From NCBI RefSeq assembly GCF_023065955.2, contig NW_026623089.1, positions 30,100,767-30,164,766 of the forward strand: a stretch of DNA of 64,000 nt, read 5' to 3'. A model generated the notes under the pieces. That model saw only the letters and a list, made by a program, of their open reading frames with translations, was not told the origin of the DNA and did no database searches. Made by a program: the position numbers and the translations under genes. Position 1 is the first letter of the stretch; each line of letters starts with the position of its first letter. Source of the DNA: Ursus arctos (Eukaryota; Chordata; Mammalia; Carnivora; Ursidae). Of this stretch, positions 11,880 to 23,578 are shown piece by piece.

Positions 11880-12882
11880 AGTCTGGGACATTTTTTGGTG
11901 CCAAAAAGAAAAGAAGTACTATTTAAAAAAAAAAAAAGAAAACATTACAGAAACATGTCAAAAAAAGATAAGGAACCAACCTGAAAGAGTTCTTAATGGC
12001 CAAATCTAGGACAATTTGAACTACAAAATAAAAAAAAAAAATGACTGTAATGAATTATAATCCAGAGTATAAGAATCCATGATTCCATATTGATAGGTAA
12101 ACAAATAAATACATAAATATAGAGGAGAAAGGAAAGCTCTTTCTTAGAGTAGAATTCCAACTAACAGAAGCAGAATAATAGAAAATCATCATTTGGTAAA
12201 TAGTAGATAGTAATTTTTCAAGCAACATTCATCAATGAATGAATTAGTAGTATACAATGAGGAAATTAGTATATGATGAGAAACTAGTATGATGAGAAAG
12301 GTATTTCCAAAATCTCAAAGTACCTCTCCACAAGGTATCTATTAAGTATGAATGGGGAATAAAAAATAGAAACCTTATAATAGAGAAAACTGGCAGACAT
12401 CACATTAACTAACTGATGAAGGTAAACATCACCGTATGCTTCCTGATAGGGTGCACTAAGGATGATACATCATTCTGTGGAATTCTTGACAAAAATGCAT
12501 AACCTAAACTCAATCATGAGGAATCATCAGACAAACCTAAATCGAGGGGACATTCTACAAATCAATGTTAGTGTTCTTCAAAATATATGAAAGGCAAAGC
12601 AAAAAATACTATTCCAACTATGACAACTAAATACAAAGTGTGAACCCAGACTGGATCCTGGACCAGAAACATAACATTACTGACATCACTGGCTAACTAT
12701 GAAAGGTTTACATATTAAATAATACGGCATCAATGTTAATTTCTTGATTTTTATAATTATATTGTGGTTACATAAGATGCTAACATCTGGAAAGTTTGGG
12801 TAAAGGGTATATAATAACTCTTTATTGTTTTTCCAATTGTTCTATAAGTCTAAAATTATTTCAAAGAAGCTAAAAAATGTCT
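11880..12882 (+). mobile_element. Ancient LINE-1 3' UTR, copy 2
   Basis: Same family as 1480-3407: 'gaggaatcatcagacaaacc', 'gggacattctacaaatcaat', 'gactggatcctggaccagaa', 'gtttgggtaaagggtatata' and an end 'ctaaaattatttcaaa'. This copy is not interrupted, so it shows the intact order of the blocks. Confidence 0.68.
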
Positions 12883-13274
12883 AAAAGCCTTATGAGTGAA
12901 TACACACAGGTAACTGTGTGTATATGCTTGTCACATGTAAGCACTCAAAAGTTAGCTATTAATTTAATTCTCTAAGTTTATTAAGCCTTATTTAGTAAAG
13001 TTACTCATTTAGTAAACATTTTACAGAGTGCCTCGTATATGCCCAACAAATAGAAAAGAAAGAAGGCAACCAGTGAGGCAGGTACTCACTAGTAGATTCC
13101 TAGGCACAGCTGAGAGTGGCTATTTCAAATACACTCTTGTCCATCTACACTCTAGTTCTCTTCTCTCTTTCAAACTGAATCATTCCAAGTTCTACTTTAA
13201 TTCCTGCTCTCCACTTTCTGTGATTCTGTTCCTAGTTATGTTATCAAAATGCATGTACTCTAAAAACATGGATC

Positions 13275-13430
13275 AAATTCCAGCTACGTGACACTGCCTG
13301 TAATAATCTCTGCAACCCTTCCAATTTCTTATTTCTAAAACTGGTATGCCTTTAACCAACTTTATACGATTGTTGTGAGGATTTAAATGGGAACAAATAA
13401 AAGTAACTGGCACACAGATGTTCAAAAAAT
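13275..13430 (+). mobile_element. MIR SINE fragment
   Basis: Decayed MIR core and 3' part: 'ttgttgtgaggatttaaatg' followed by 'aactggcacacagatgttca', matching the MIR order. Both edges are unclear. Confidence 0.55.
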
Positions 13431-13980
13431 GTTACTTTCCGATCCCTTAAAAATTGTATTTTCTAATCACTGTAGAATCCTGAAGGGTAGATCAACAATT
13501 GTTTCACTAATCTCTAGCTGAACCCCCATCCTATTTTCCAAAGAGACTACTTTGTATTTTTTATCTATATATTTTATAAAGTAAATATAAATAAACGGTA
13601 TGCATTTACTTTATCAGTTTTAACAGCTTCGGTATCTACTGAAAGTCCAAAATGAAAAAATATGAATAACTTCCATTTCTTTCCCAACTATCAGACCAAT
13701 ATTTCTAACAGCTTTTCCAAATATCCTGGATATCTCATCATGCCACCCTCAAACTCAAGACTCCACTATCATGCTCTATGCTGCCACCTATTGGCTATTA
13801 CCATACTCTGCAGAGATTTCCTCTTTTTGGAATCTTAAAGCCAGCCTTAAAAAGTACAAGCTTCAACCCAGTGGATATATTTACTTCCACATTCTAGTCC
13901 TTCTCAGATGAGATGCTCCAAGTGCCTTCTAAAAGTTTCAGTTCAATCACTTTAAGTCTAACACAATTAGAGATACATAC
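13431..13980. other. Intronic sequence near candidate exon
   Basis: No exon seen. The stretch 13650-13760 has a faint L2-like run ('tggatatctcatcatgccac'). Confidence 0.4.
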
Positions 13981-14048
13981 TTGACAAGTTACATCTTCAA
14001 ACAAGCTCTCTCTTTTCCTATTTTCCACTATAGATGTTATGGCTGTCT
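13981..14048 (-). CDS. Candidate alternative exon of LCOR (unproven)
   Basis: Read on the minus strand, this 68-bp segment follows a strong acceptor (a run of T ending ttttttcag) and ends at a strong donor (gtatgt). Only one frame is open. That frame needs one base from the exon before it and ends on a whole codon, exactly the phases of the LCOR exon at 16172-16251. It would encode 22 residues plus a junction residue, containing ENRKRESLFEDVTCQ. Spliced after the 16594-16659 exon it keeps the frame open; spliced after the 16172-16251 exon it gives a stop four codons on. I recognise no known LCOR peptide in it, so it may be a real mutually exclusive exon, a species-specific cassette, or a chance match. 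Confidence 0.3.
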
Positions 14049-15437
14049 CTGAAAAAAATAAATGCCAAAGATAAATAGTGAAGTGTCTAATGGAAAATAT
14101 CAGCTTTCCCAGAACTAGCTAAATTGTCAAATGGAAATATTCTTTCTAATTAGAAAAGCAACTAGAAATTGAGGAACTAAAACAATAAGAACAGCTGCTT
14201 TAAATGCTACATGGTTCCATGCCTTGCTATTTCCATCTTCTAAAAATATTCACATAATATTTTACCCTCATATAGCAATGGAAAACTCAATCATATTACA
14301 AGAATATACTGTTCTCAACTACTGAACACAGAAGGGTTTTCCTCCCAATCCTACCCTTAAAAAGGTAATTAATAGTTGCTCCTTCTCTTCCACCAAAATG
14401 CCTATTAAATGACTTGCTCAATAGTCACAACATGCATGCATATGCATGCACACACACACAGTTTAAAATGATCAACCTCGACTTCACTGATACTTGCTTA
14501 ATTTATGGTCTTTCTCAAACCACATTAAATTTCAAAACACTCTCCACATTAATTCAATGATAATAGACCATCCTGGATAGTCACAATAACAACTTTTTCA
14601 TGCAGTAAGTAAGAAAAGGAAGCTACAAAAGAACACTGAAAAGCTCTTGAACTGGCTTTCAGATTTTAAAGCAACTTGCCAACAATGGTAAATAATGGTA
14701 CAGTGGTTACAAGGAGGGGTAACGAAGTATACAACATGGTTCAGTCTTCAGAGGTTGACAATGTAGTCAAGAACACAAGACACAAACACAGAAAAACAGG
14801 AACATAATAAGGCAGACTATTAATTGACAAATAATCGTTATAGATACTACAACAGTGTGAAAGGTTGAAACAGCAATAAGAGCAGAGGTATACCGCTGAT
14901 ACTGAAGGAGGGTGGAAGCTTAAGCTTAAGGGAAGGGGAATTTCAAGCTATAAAGAACAACTGGTATGCAATGCTACAGTCTAAATAGTAAAAGCAATGA
15001 TTGTACCAGTTTAGCTGAAAGAAAACTATATAGAAGACTGGGGGGGCAGCATTAGAAAGAGAACTGGACTGATGTGTGGAGAGTATTGAGGCACAGAACA
15101 TTCGGCTAATAAAGCCAGATACAATGAAAAAAGTCACTGGAGACTGTGTGTTGGATAATGTTTCCACATATTTGAGGGATGAGGGTTGGGGGGAAGGAGT
15201 TTAAACTCGTAGCAGTGTTTAAAAGACTGAAGAAAACTAAGAGACCAATCATGTTATTTCAGTAGTCTATAAATAATGCTAACGGTAAAAACTATACGGT
15301 AATGACTGTGGAAGGAAAAATGAATAAACTCCGTATAAGGGAAGAGTTTACAGAACCTGGTCAATGATCCTGTTAGAAGTGTACAAGGGGAAGGAAGGAA
15401 TTAAAAATGTTTCCAAAAGCTTTAAAACAGGGAACAG
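14049..15437. other. LCOR intron sequence
   Basis: No recognised exon or firm repeat. A short CA/TGCA-rich run lies at about 14430-14462. Part of 14740-15380 is purine-rich and could be a very decayed minus-strand L2, which I cannot support. Confidence 0.45.
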
Positions 15438-15573
15438 GGGCACCTGGGTGGCTCAGTTGGCTAAGCATCTGACTCTAGATACTAGCTCAGGTCTTGATCT
15501 CAGGGTCATGAGTTCAAGCCCCACACTGGGATCCACGCTAGACGTGGAGTCTACTTTAAATAAATAAATAAAT
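15438..15573 (+). mobile_element. Short tRNA-Lys-like Can-SINE
   Basis: Head gggcacctgggtggctcagt, tRNA-like gatctcagggtcatgagttc, and a taaataaataaata tail. Target duplication acagggaacag is at 15427-15437 and 15574-15584. Antisense to LCOR, about 600 bp from its exon. Confidence 0.9.
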
Positions 15574-15584
15574 ACAGGGAACAG

Positions 15585-16171
15585 AAGTACCATAAAAAGA
15601 AACATAGATAGGAAACCATTATTAATAAATATTCCCAACAATTGAAATGCTTCTAAACCAAAACTCCATTTACGTTTAACACAAAGCACTAAAAACAGAA
15701 ACCCAAAATACTGCCAATTTCTACAACTGAATATAAATAGCATTCATGTTCAAATAGTATAAAGAAACATCTTCTACTAAAGCATAAACCATAGTTTGTC
15801 ATAAATCTACATGAATTAGTAACTACTTGATCTAGATCCATGTTACTGCTTTTTGTACAAATGACTCTCATTGCTTAAATTATCATATATTTCATATTTA
15901 AAATACACCCAACAGTTTGAAATCTAGCTAATTATTCTGCCTAGTGAGCTATATAAATAAAGCAATGCACATTGGGATATAGATTTCTCAATAGGCTAAT
16001 CAACATACTAGAAACAGTCTAAATAGCAAAACAGAGTTACTATCAAATCTTTTTAAATAAATATGGGGTATGCCTTCCTTTTCCTACAAAAAAGTAATCA
16101 AGTTTTGAAGAAATAAAAACTATAAAATACCACACTAGATAATAGATAAGTCCCACAAGTTTTTTGGTTAC
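15585..16171. other. LCOR intron sequence next to the exon
   Basis: Unique-looking AT-rich sequence with no repeat. Its last bases, read on the minus strand, form the donor of the exon at 16172-16251. Confidence 0.6.
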
Positions 16172-16251
16172 CTTTACTTTATCTCTTCTCAAGCAACAGA
16201 ATAGACAATTTTCATCAAAAGTCCAATCAGAAATGTTTTCAGGTTCACAGT
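16172..16251 (-). CDS. LCOR: LCOR coding exon (N-terminal region, CEPE...DKVK segment)
   Basis: This 80-bp exon belongs to the long form of LCOR, a nuclear corepressor that binds ligand-bound nuclear receptors and, as the long PALI1-type product, the PRC2 complex. On the minus strand it follows the acceptor ccaactgtttttgcag and ends at AAAG|gtaacc, a donor with a weak fifth position. The first two bases complete an Asp codon begun in the upstream exon; 26 full codons follow, ending in phase 0. The peptide includes CEPENISDW and DENCLFCCLRRDKVK, with Cys residues spaced CLFCC. From memory, LCORL has a different text here (CSFCN-like), so LCOR fits better. No stop, frameshift or repeat interrupts it. 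The next known exons are not found between 1 and 16171, so the following intron appears to run past the window start. Confidence 0.82.
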
Positions 16252-16593
16252 CTGCAAAAACAGTTGGAATACTAAATTAACAGTCACGAAAGGGAATTTT
16301 TCATGAAACAAATGAAAATATCAAATATATTTATTTTAATAACAACAACAAAACCCTAAACAGTAGACAGGTTCCTTATTTGTCTTAAAATTCTTAATAA
16401 CTGCTCACTAGTTAATATACCTTATTAATACATATATTTGCATTCAACTAAAACACAAACAGATGCTTACAGGGATACAGCTTTAACTCACATAACACTG
16501 AATAAAGAGAAGGAGATGGAGGCTTAAATCACAAAAGTATCATATATGTCACCAGGAAGAATCTGAAATACCAAAAAAAAAAAAATTGAATAC
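16252..16593 (-). other. Short LCOR intron (342 bp)
   Basis: Lies between the two recognised exons. On the minus strand it starts gtattcaa and ends with the pyrimidine-rich ctgtttttgcag. It holds an A run at 16572-16585 on the plus strand and no transposon. Confidence 0.8.
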
Positions 16594-16659
16594 CTTTAAA
16601 TAAACTGAGATCTTTTAATAATGCAGGTCCAAACAGCCCTTCAAGAATACTTTCAAATC
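16594..16659 (-). CDS. LCOR: LCOR coding exon (GFESILEGLFGP segment)
   Basis: This 66-bp exon is read on the minus strand after the strong acceptor ttttttttcatcctttcag and ends AAAG|gtattc. Its first two bases complete a Gly codon; 21 codons follow and one base is left over, which with the next exon makes Asp. The peptide contains GFESILEGLFGP and LLKDLSLFK, which I recognise from the conserved N-terminal region shared by LCOR and LCORL; the GLFGP and LSLFK wording favours LCOR. The match to the next exon in both phase and protein order is the strongest evidence that this is a live host gene. The preceding exon (ending in HKLIHCV in other mammals, from memory) usually sits in a CpG-rich first exon and is not seen up to 64000, so a long first intron probably covers the rest of the window. 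Confidence 0.85.
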
Positions 16660-17787
16660 CTGAAAGGATGAAAAAAAATCCATATTACAATAATACTCCC
16701 TATGGTAATGTAATATTATCAATCTGTTGCTTAAAAAAAAAAAAAAAACTGTATTCTTCCAGTTTTCAAGGATCCCCGGGTTATTACTGAAGGGATGCTG
16801 AGGAAAGAGTGTCAATGACAAATTTAAAAGAAGCATTTGCATTTTTGTCCATGATTAACATTCAATATAAATTCAGAGCACATTCAAGAACAATACAAAA
16901 CAGACAACACTAGAAATAACCAATGAATGAATGGAAATTCACAGGTTCTCTTATCATTTTACACAATCCCAAATACCTCCTTACATAAATGCCCAACTTC
17001 ATTTTTAAAAAGGCACCTTTCCCAATAAAAGGTCAAATCGTTTCAAAGTTTCCACAGCATTCTAGATTACTCTAAATAGCATGTTTCTGAGTATCAACTG
17101 AGATCATAGGTTTTTCAAGCTAACAGTTTTTAAAGAAGGAAAATCCTCACCAAGAACATCTTTATCACTAAAGAAAATGGTCACAACACAGTATTTTAAA
17201 AGAAAAAGACCTCTGTAATTGTTCCACATTGCCATAATAACTACTTGCTGGTTCTTTTATGAAGGTAAAACCCACTAATTATACATACAAGAAATTCAAA
17301 TACACCTACACATAAATATTTAAAATATTATCACCTTTTACCAGTATTAAAAAAATACTTTTCTGATTTATTACCTCAAATATTGCTGATCAACTCAATG
17401 AAAAACAATTTAAAAATCTTGGCCATCTTGCTGTTTCCTATGGTTCATTAAGAGAAAAAGGAGGGAAAAGAAGAAAGGAATCAGATCGTACCTTTATATA
17501 ACATAACAGAAATAATGGGTAAGAGTAGTGGTTCCCAAACTATGGATCTCACTGGGAGTTCAAACAGTTACAAGGGGTCCACGAATCCATATATACTTAA
17601 AGCATGAGCTTCAGAAAGAGTATGTCTTGTGCATTCACTGTACATAGTACTTTTCAAACACATAAAAATGTTATTGTAATTAAGAAAATACAAAAAGTGT
17701 TACTGAATTTCTAGTATGTACTAGGTATTTTGGGGCACTATGCATTTTGTCACATAGTCTACTATCACAGGTTTATAATTTAAAAAG
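16660..17787. other. LCOR intron sequence
   Basis: Mostly unique. From about 17527 ('agtggttcccaaactatgga') to 17780 the text starts like a hAT/MER5-type terminal repeat, but the rest does not let me name a family. Confidence 0.45.
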
Positions 17788-18212
17788 ATAGTTATGATGG
17801 AATATTACTCAGCCAACAAAAAGAATGAAGTCTTGCCATTTGTAAGGATGTGGATGGAGCCAGAGTATATTATTATACTAAATGAAATAAGTCAGAGAAA
17901 GATAAATATCATATGATCTCACTCATATGTGGAATTTAAGAAAACAGACGAACATATGGGAAGGAGGGAGGGAAAGGGAGAGAGGGAAATAAACCATAAG
18001 AAAATCTTAGCGATAGAGAACAAACAGGGTTGATGGAGGGATATGGGTGGGGGGGGATGGGATAGATGGGTGAAGGGTATTAAAGAGGGCACATTTTGTG
18101 ATGAGCACCGGGTGTTGTATTCAAGTGACAATCACTAAATTCTACTCCAGAAACCAATATTGGACTGTATGTTAACTGAGTAAAACTTAATTAAAAAAAA
18201 AAAAAAAAAAGT
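17788..18212 (+). mobile_element. Carnivore LINE-1, 5'-truncated 3' end
   Basis: Starts in 'gatggaatattactcagcca', passes 'tcatatgatctcactcatat', then the carnivore 3' UTR ('gatgagcaccgggtgttgta') and an A tail at 18195-18211. It splits the weak hAT-like stretch that starts at 17527. Confidence 0.88.
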
Positions 18213-18398
18213 ACTCTTATGCTTAAAAGGGAGGGAGACCCACTAATTTAAAATACTATACCCAGGTGGATACATGAGGTCCGCACACATAGTTAGCATT
18301 TCCTTACCACAAATACAATCACCATAAAGGGTTTGGAAGATAAAGCGGTAAAAAAGATGGTCCTTAGAAACAGTATTTTATCTCATTAAATAATGCAA

Positions 18399-18540
18399 GG
18401 GCGCCTGCCTAGCTCAGTCAGTGCAGCATGAGACTCTTGATCTCAGGGTTGTAGGTTTGAGGCCCACACTGGGTATAGAGATTACTTAGAAATAAGATCT
18501 TAAAAAATAAAATAAAATAAAAAAGATTAAAATTTAAGAA
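18399..18540 (+). mobile_element. Short tRNA-Lys-like Can-SINE
   Basis: Head gggcgcctgcctagctcagt, then gatctcagggttgtaggttt and an aataaaataaaat tail. Target duplication aataatgca is at about 18389-18397 and 18542-18550. Confidence 0.82.
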
Positions 18541-18550
18541 TAATAATGCA

Positions 18551-19430
18551 GTGTAAGGGATTTTTTTGTCCACAGTATTTAGCCATTGTTTTCAACAGAG
18601 TAATCTCTAGAGTTTGCATTATCTACATTGACGTTAAAGACCTGATTTTTCTACACTATCTTCTAGATTCTAGATTTTTCATGTATTATTAAGAAGCAAT
18701 TGTTTTTCAACTCTCCTTAATTTCTTCCCATCAAAATTATTCCAAGGACATTAACAAAATCAAACTACCCATTCAAGCAAATTGGAGTTATCTGTGTCTG
18801 CTTATTTAATTTGCCTACTATAATTAGAACATTTTCCACTCATTTACTATGACCCCTCTTCCCCACACTAGGGAGGAGAAAGGGTTGGACTGGGGGTTTA
18901 GAGGTTAGGGAGATGGTGGTAAGAGAACGAAAAACGAATTGCTAGATCCTAGCTATCTTGGGCCTGCAAACTAGATCTTCGCAACACTAGTTTGGTTTTT
19001 TTTTTTTTTTTCTTCCCTTAAATTAATCCCAGAGCCTATCTCTAACTCTAACACCCTATTTTACAAATATTAATGAAAGCATTTTAATATCTTGAAAGTA
19101 CCAAGTATGTGCTACAAGTAGCTAAAGGAGAGTACAGGTGGCTCTTGTCCCAAAGAGCGTAGGTTTGTATGAAATTATAATGAATTCCAAACTTGCATAG
19201 TAAGTATAAATTCTTGAAAAGGAAAAATGTAAATATAGCAAGAAATAATACTCAGAACAAAAAAAGCAAATAAAAGCTTTGAGATACAAAATTATAAAAA
19301 TTACAAAAGATAACAGAGTCTGAAATAAGAAAACGGAATAAAAATTTCATCAATAACACACAGACACTAACAAAAACTGAAATTACATATCAAAAAGCCA
19401 TGAAAGGGAAAAGACCAAAAGGAATCAAAC
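18551..19430. other. Intronic sequence, no recognised feature
   Basis: No exon or firm repeat. Contains a T run at about 18997-19011. Confidence 0.5.
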
Positions 19431-19445
19431 AAAAAATCTGGTGCC

Positions 19446-19781
19446 TTTTTTTTTTATAATATTTTTTTATTATATTATGTTAGTCACCATACAGTACATC
19501 CTAGTTTTTGATGTAAAGTTCCATGATTCATTACTTGCGTGTAACACCCAGCGCACCATGCAATACGTGGCCTCCTTAATACCCATCACCAGCCTATCCT
19601 ATTCCCCCACCCCCTTCCCCTCTGAAGCCCTCAGTTTGTTTCCCAGAGTCCATAGTCTCTCTCATGGTTCATTCCCCCTTCTGTTTACTTCTGTTTATCC
19701 CCCCCTTTCTTCTCCTACCGATCTTCCTACTTCTTATGTTCCATAAATGAGTGAAACCATATAACTGTCTTTCTCTGCTTG
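19446..19781 (-). mobile_element. Carnivore LINE-1, 5'-truncated 3' end
   Basis: Reverse 3' UTR: poly(T), 'tattatgttagtcaccatac', 'cagcgcaccatgcaatacgt', 'cccatcaccagcctatccta', ending in 'gagtgaaaccatataactgt'. Target duplication aaaaatctggtgcc at 19431-19445 is repeated with one change at 19782-19795. Confidence 0.92.
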
Positions 19782-19795
19782 ACAAAATCTGGTCC

Positions 19796-20269
19796 TTTAA
19801 CCACAATTAATTCTGATTAAAAAAGCAACTGTAAAGAGGTCACCCCTATTTTGCTCATATCTGTAACATATGTTAAACGTTACAAATCTTATTAGAAACT
19901 GTAAAGCCGTATTTTGCTACCCTCTATTAACTGAATTTAATGCTACTCAGTTTTATTAATATTAAATATTGAATTTAGTTAGCAGTTGCATAGCAACGAG
20001 AAATGGCTCATGTGCTATGCTTGACATTAACAAAAAGCAAATAAGGGAAAAACAAATGTATTCAAAATTTATACCATGATCTCACAGAAAAGCCATGAGA
20101 TCAATAACAAAATGCCATGGAAAATTAAATAAACACTGAGAAAGACAGCCATGTCATTATGTTCAATCACTAGGGCTTAAAAAGCATCTTTATGTAACAT
20201 ATTACATATAAGGAAATATTGGTAATTTTATAGGACATAACTAGTGTCCCAAGAATTCCTATCCAACAT
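19796..20269. other. Intronic sequence, no recognised feature
   Basis: No exon or repeat that I can support. Confidence 0.5.
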
Positions 20270-20625
20270 CACAATGGTCTCAAAGTTGGTCTCCAGTCTC
20301 TTCCTCACAGCAACCTCCACTATGTTTTCAGACTATTTCTAAAACACTGCTTTTTGTCAATACCACTATTTATTCAGAGAAATTCTACTTTGTTTAAAAA
20401 ATAAATTTAAATTCTTAAGTCCAACAATCAAAGCTGCTTGTAATTTGGCTCCAAGCTACCATTAGCAGCCTTATTTCCCAGAACTTTGTGCTCATTCTCA
20501 CAGCTCCAGTCACATTGGTTTTCTGGTGTATTTAGTCATCACTTTTACCTCCTAGTATTTTCTCAAGGCTTTCCATCTCACCTCTGCCCAAATAAATTAT
20601 CTCCTTCAAGGTACTCTTCAGTTTG
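20270..20625 (+). mobile_element. L2 LINE 3' region fragment
   Basis: L2-like order of blocks: a 'ctgcttgtaatttggctcca' run, a 'cacagctccagtcacattgg' run and a 'caaggctttccatctcacct' run. Decayed. Confidence 0.5.
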
Positions 20626-20629
20626 TTCA

Positions 20630-20760
20630 ACAAATACATATTTGTTTACTCAATATATATTAACTGACAACTTACCACCTACCAGGGACAGTGGCAGGCA
20701 CTGAGTAGGCAATGGAGAACAGACATGGTACCTGCCCCCATGAATCTTGGGTTTCCAGTT
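20630..20760 (-). mobile_element. L2 LINE 3' end, reverse
   Basis: Reverse L2 end: 'caacaaatacatatttgttt', 'ccagggacagtggcaggcac' and 'acatggtacctgcccccatg', matching the common order in the reverse complement of L2. Confidence 0.55.
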
Positions 20761-22049
20761 TTCTTATCCTTACTTATCACTCTCCCCTTTTAAATAAATG
20801 TCAAGTGTTTATGTTTTGTTTTCTGCCCATGCAAAGCCCTGCCTATAAAAGTATGCTATAAAATAAAATTTGTCATAGGCTATCTAAGCCTTTTTTTTTT
20901 CTTTTCTTTTCACACATTTAGGCCTTACCTGCTCAAGGAGATTTAGTGCTCTAGGAAGGCTATGCAGGTCTTCCTGTTTCCCACATTTTTTTTTTCTCTT
21001 ATACTAGGATGCACGCAACATGCCTGGTTTTTAGCTTCTGATTAAATAATCATATAGCTCTTAAATTTTTTCACATATTCCCTCTTCAATCTAAATCATA
21101 CTCGCTACCTCTTTATTTGCAACCAAAAGAGGAAAAGCTGGTTATAAAAAATAACAGGGCAGGAACGTATCAAATACATAGCCAACTTCAGTAAGCGATA
21201 TAGTGTGTACTTCTGAAATAAAGAAAATATTACAGATGGAATGAAAAAAGGGCTGAGTCTTGGGAATCCTTTCTCTGAGGAAACCAGTATAGAGATTAGC
21301 AGTTTGGAAGACAAAGAGGTACTCAAGGAAAAATAGAAGCACATCAGACAATTCACAATTTTTACATCTAGGTCCTTGGGTGTCTTGTAAAACTTGGTGC
21401 CCGGTATAAAAGAGCTCAACCTCCAAGAGAGTATTATTATTTTATAAAATGCCAGTTCAGAGATGCTTGCTGGTAACAATCATCAACTAATATCCTAGTA
21501 ATGAGGGGAGACCGACAGTGTCTGTTGTTCTTTGCTTAAAACTCAGGTGTAGAACTTGCCACCACCACACTAAACTCCATTATAAGGGAGCCCCAAAGGA
21601 ACTAAAAAGCACCAGATTTTATATAATCTTTTATATTTTATCCAAGGTAATATGAGGTAAAGAATCCCTTTTTACTGATGTTCCAGCTTCCCCAGTGTAT
21701 CCTATAACCAAAGAAATGTGGATGGACTTCCACAGGTAATAAACAAAAACCAGGCTCCTCTTTTCATTACTTAAGGTGATCCACCCCGCCTAGTGCCGGA
21801 CAACTACATTCACTAAGAGTTCTTCCTCTCCCTCTGAGCATCTGCTCCTGGCCCATGCACTCTGAAGAGCCCAATTGCTGGCACACTTATCACCCTCCAA
21901 ATTACCCAGCACAAGAACTGATGAAAAAACCCAACCAGATACAATGAAGAGAAACAATAACCTAATTACAACTAATGGCTCAAAATGAAACAGAATTGAT
22001 GAAGAAAAAATATTAGAACTTGAAGAAAAAAATGTAAATAGTATTTCCA
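20761..22049. other. Intronic sequence, no recognised feature
   Basis: AT-rich. The 124-codon minus-strand open frame at 21105-21479 overlaps a second frame and resembles no protein I know; it is treated as chance. The 21540-22049 part could be the 5' side of the HAL1-like stretch that follows. Confidence 0.4.
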
Positions 22050-23570
22050 CTGAGACCAGGGAAGAACAGCATTTTAAAAAGGGCATGCTACTTTGGAAAA
22101 AGTGGAGAACATGTGCTTAGAAGAGAAGGAAAAAAGAAAAACTATCAAAATAGCCAAACAGAGGTGGTATGTAGAAAAATATATAATAAATAAGTAATTT
22201 TAAAAAACTAACTTAAGAAATGTCCTCAAAAAGTCAAAATTAAGAAAGAAATAGTGAATCTGAAGACACTGAAATCATGAGGTGGCCAGGACATTGAACA
22301 ATGTAAAACACAATTTCCAGAACAAGAAAAAAGCAAACAATATACATTTTAATAAACTTTTTTTTAAAAAAGGAAAGCAGAAGGAGAAGAAGAAGAAAAC
22401 TTTCTAAAGTTGAATACTATCTTGAGTCTGCATATCGAATGGGCTCTGAGAAAAACTGAGGCTGAATACTCAGGGGGAAAAAAGCATGTATATTAATACT
22501 TCTCTGGTAAAATATCTCAATTTCAAGAATAAAAGTTTAAAAGCTCCCAATAAGGGGGAAATTTTCCTTTTTTTTTTACTTAGAATAACAAAGAGAAAAG
22601 AGATTTAGACTGCCAGTCATTTCATCAGTAAAAGTAAATGCTAAAAGCCAATGGAGGTATGTGTTTACAAAATTCTGAATGTAGAACAAAAACAAAACAC
22701 TTCTTTAGCCAGTCTATCATTTAAAGACATGGGTAAAAGAAAGAAATAACTAGATATGCTCTGATTTGAAAAGCACGGCAGCACTCACTCTGGGCTAAGA
22801 GTTACTTAAAAGTAGTTCAGCTAATAAAAAATGATTCAGAACAAGTACCTCCTAAGAAAACATTGTTTATATAAAAAATAACGGTAAGCAATATACCCAT
22901 AAAATTAATAGTTAAGTGTAAATAATTGTTACTAATACAGGGGTTCAGTTTAATATAATGAATAAAAAGAACTCTTTAAATAGATGAACACAATATAATT
23001 CTTTAATTGAATGATTTAAGAATAACATCCCAAATCTTAGGTGAAGAAGTAAGAATAAGATATGCTTAAGTATGTCAAAATCAAGTGTGTATGTGGGATA
23101 AGGGAGCAATCTGTCATAGACATTAATCTTTGATGTTAAGGAAATGTAGGCTTAAGATGAACTTGCTTAAAATGTATGACTAAAGCTGAAGAATTTCCAA
23201 ACCACCAGAGGAAATAACAGTAACAAAAAAGGTCAACTATAAAAGTAAATAAAATTAAAAATTAAATAAAAAGCAAGCATACTAAACAAGAAACACAAAA
23301 AACAATTTCAGGAATAATACCAAACAGGTACACATTATGATAAATATTAACTGGATTAATTAAGTGAAAAGTTTGTCACATAGGGTATAGCAATATGCAG
23401 TTTATAATGAGCTGAAAGTGACAAAGATATGTTGAAACTGAAGACATAGGCAAAGAGAAAAACATAAACAAGAAAAAAGAAGCAATAAATTAGGTGGCAA
23501 GATAAATATCAGATGAAGAATTCAAGGATAAAAGCATAAAACAAAATAATAAATTTTTACTATTACTAAA
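22050..23570 (+). mobile_element. Possible HAL1 / old LINE-1 ORF1-region remnant
   Basis: Purine-rich text with a 'gactgccagtcatttcatca' block, 'gtaaatgctaaaagccaatg' and many AAA/GAA codons, as in HAL1-type half-LINE elements. No frame survives. Family call is tentative. Confidence 0.4.
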
Positions 23571-23578
23571 AGGGTAAT

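Noticed and set aside
15438..15573. tRNA gene call from the tRNA-like head
   Set aside because: All tRNA-like hits here are SINE heads with A-rich tails and target duplications; none folds into an intact tRNA by eye.
17151..17167. Possible 17-bp micro-exon on the minus strand (ctttag acceptor, gtgagg donor)
   Set aside because: Too short to judge, and its length would break the known LCOR frame.
21105..21479. 124-codon minus-strand frame with an overlapping 94-codon frame
   Set aside because: No motif, no splice support and AT-driven composition; two overlapping frames suggest chance.
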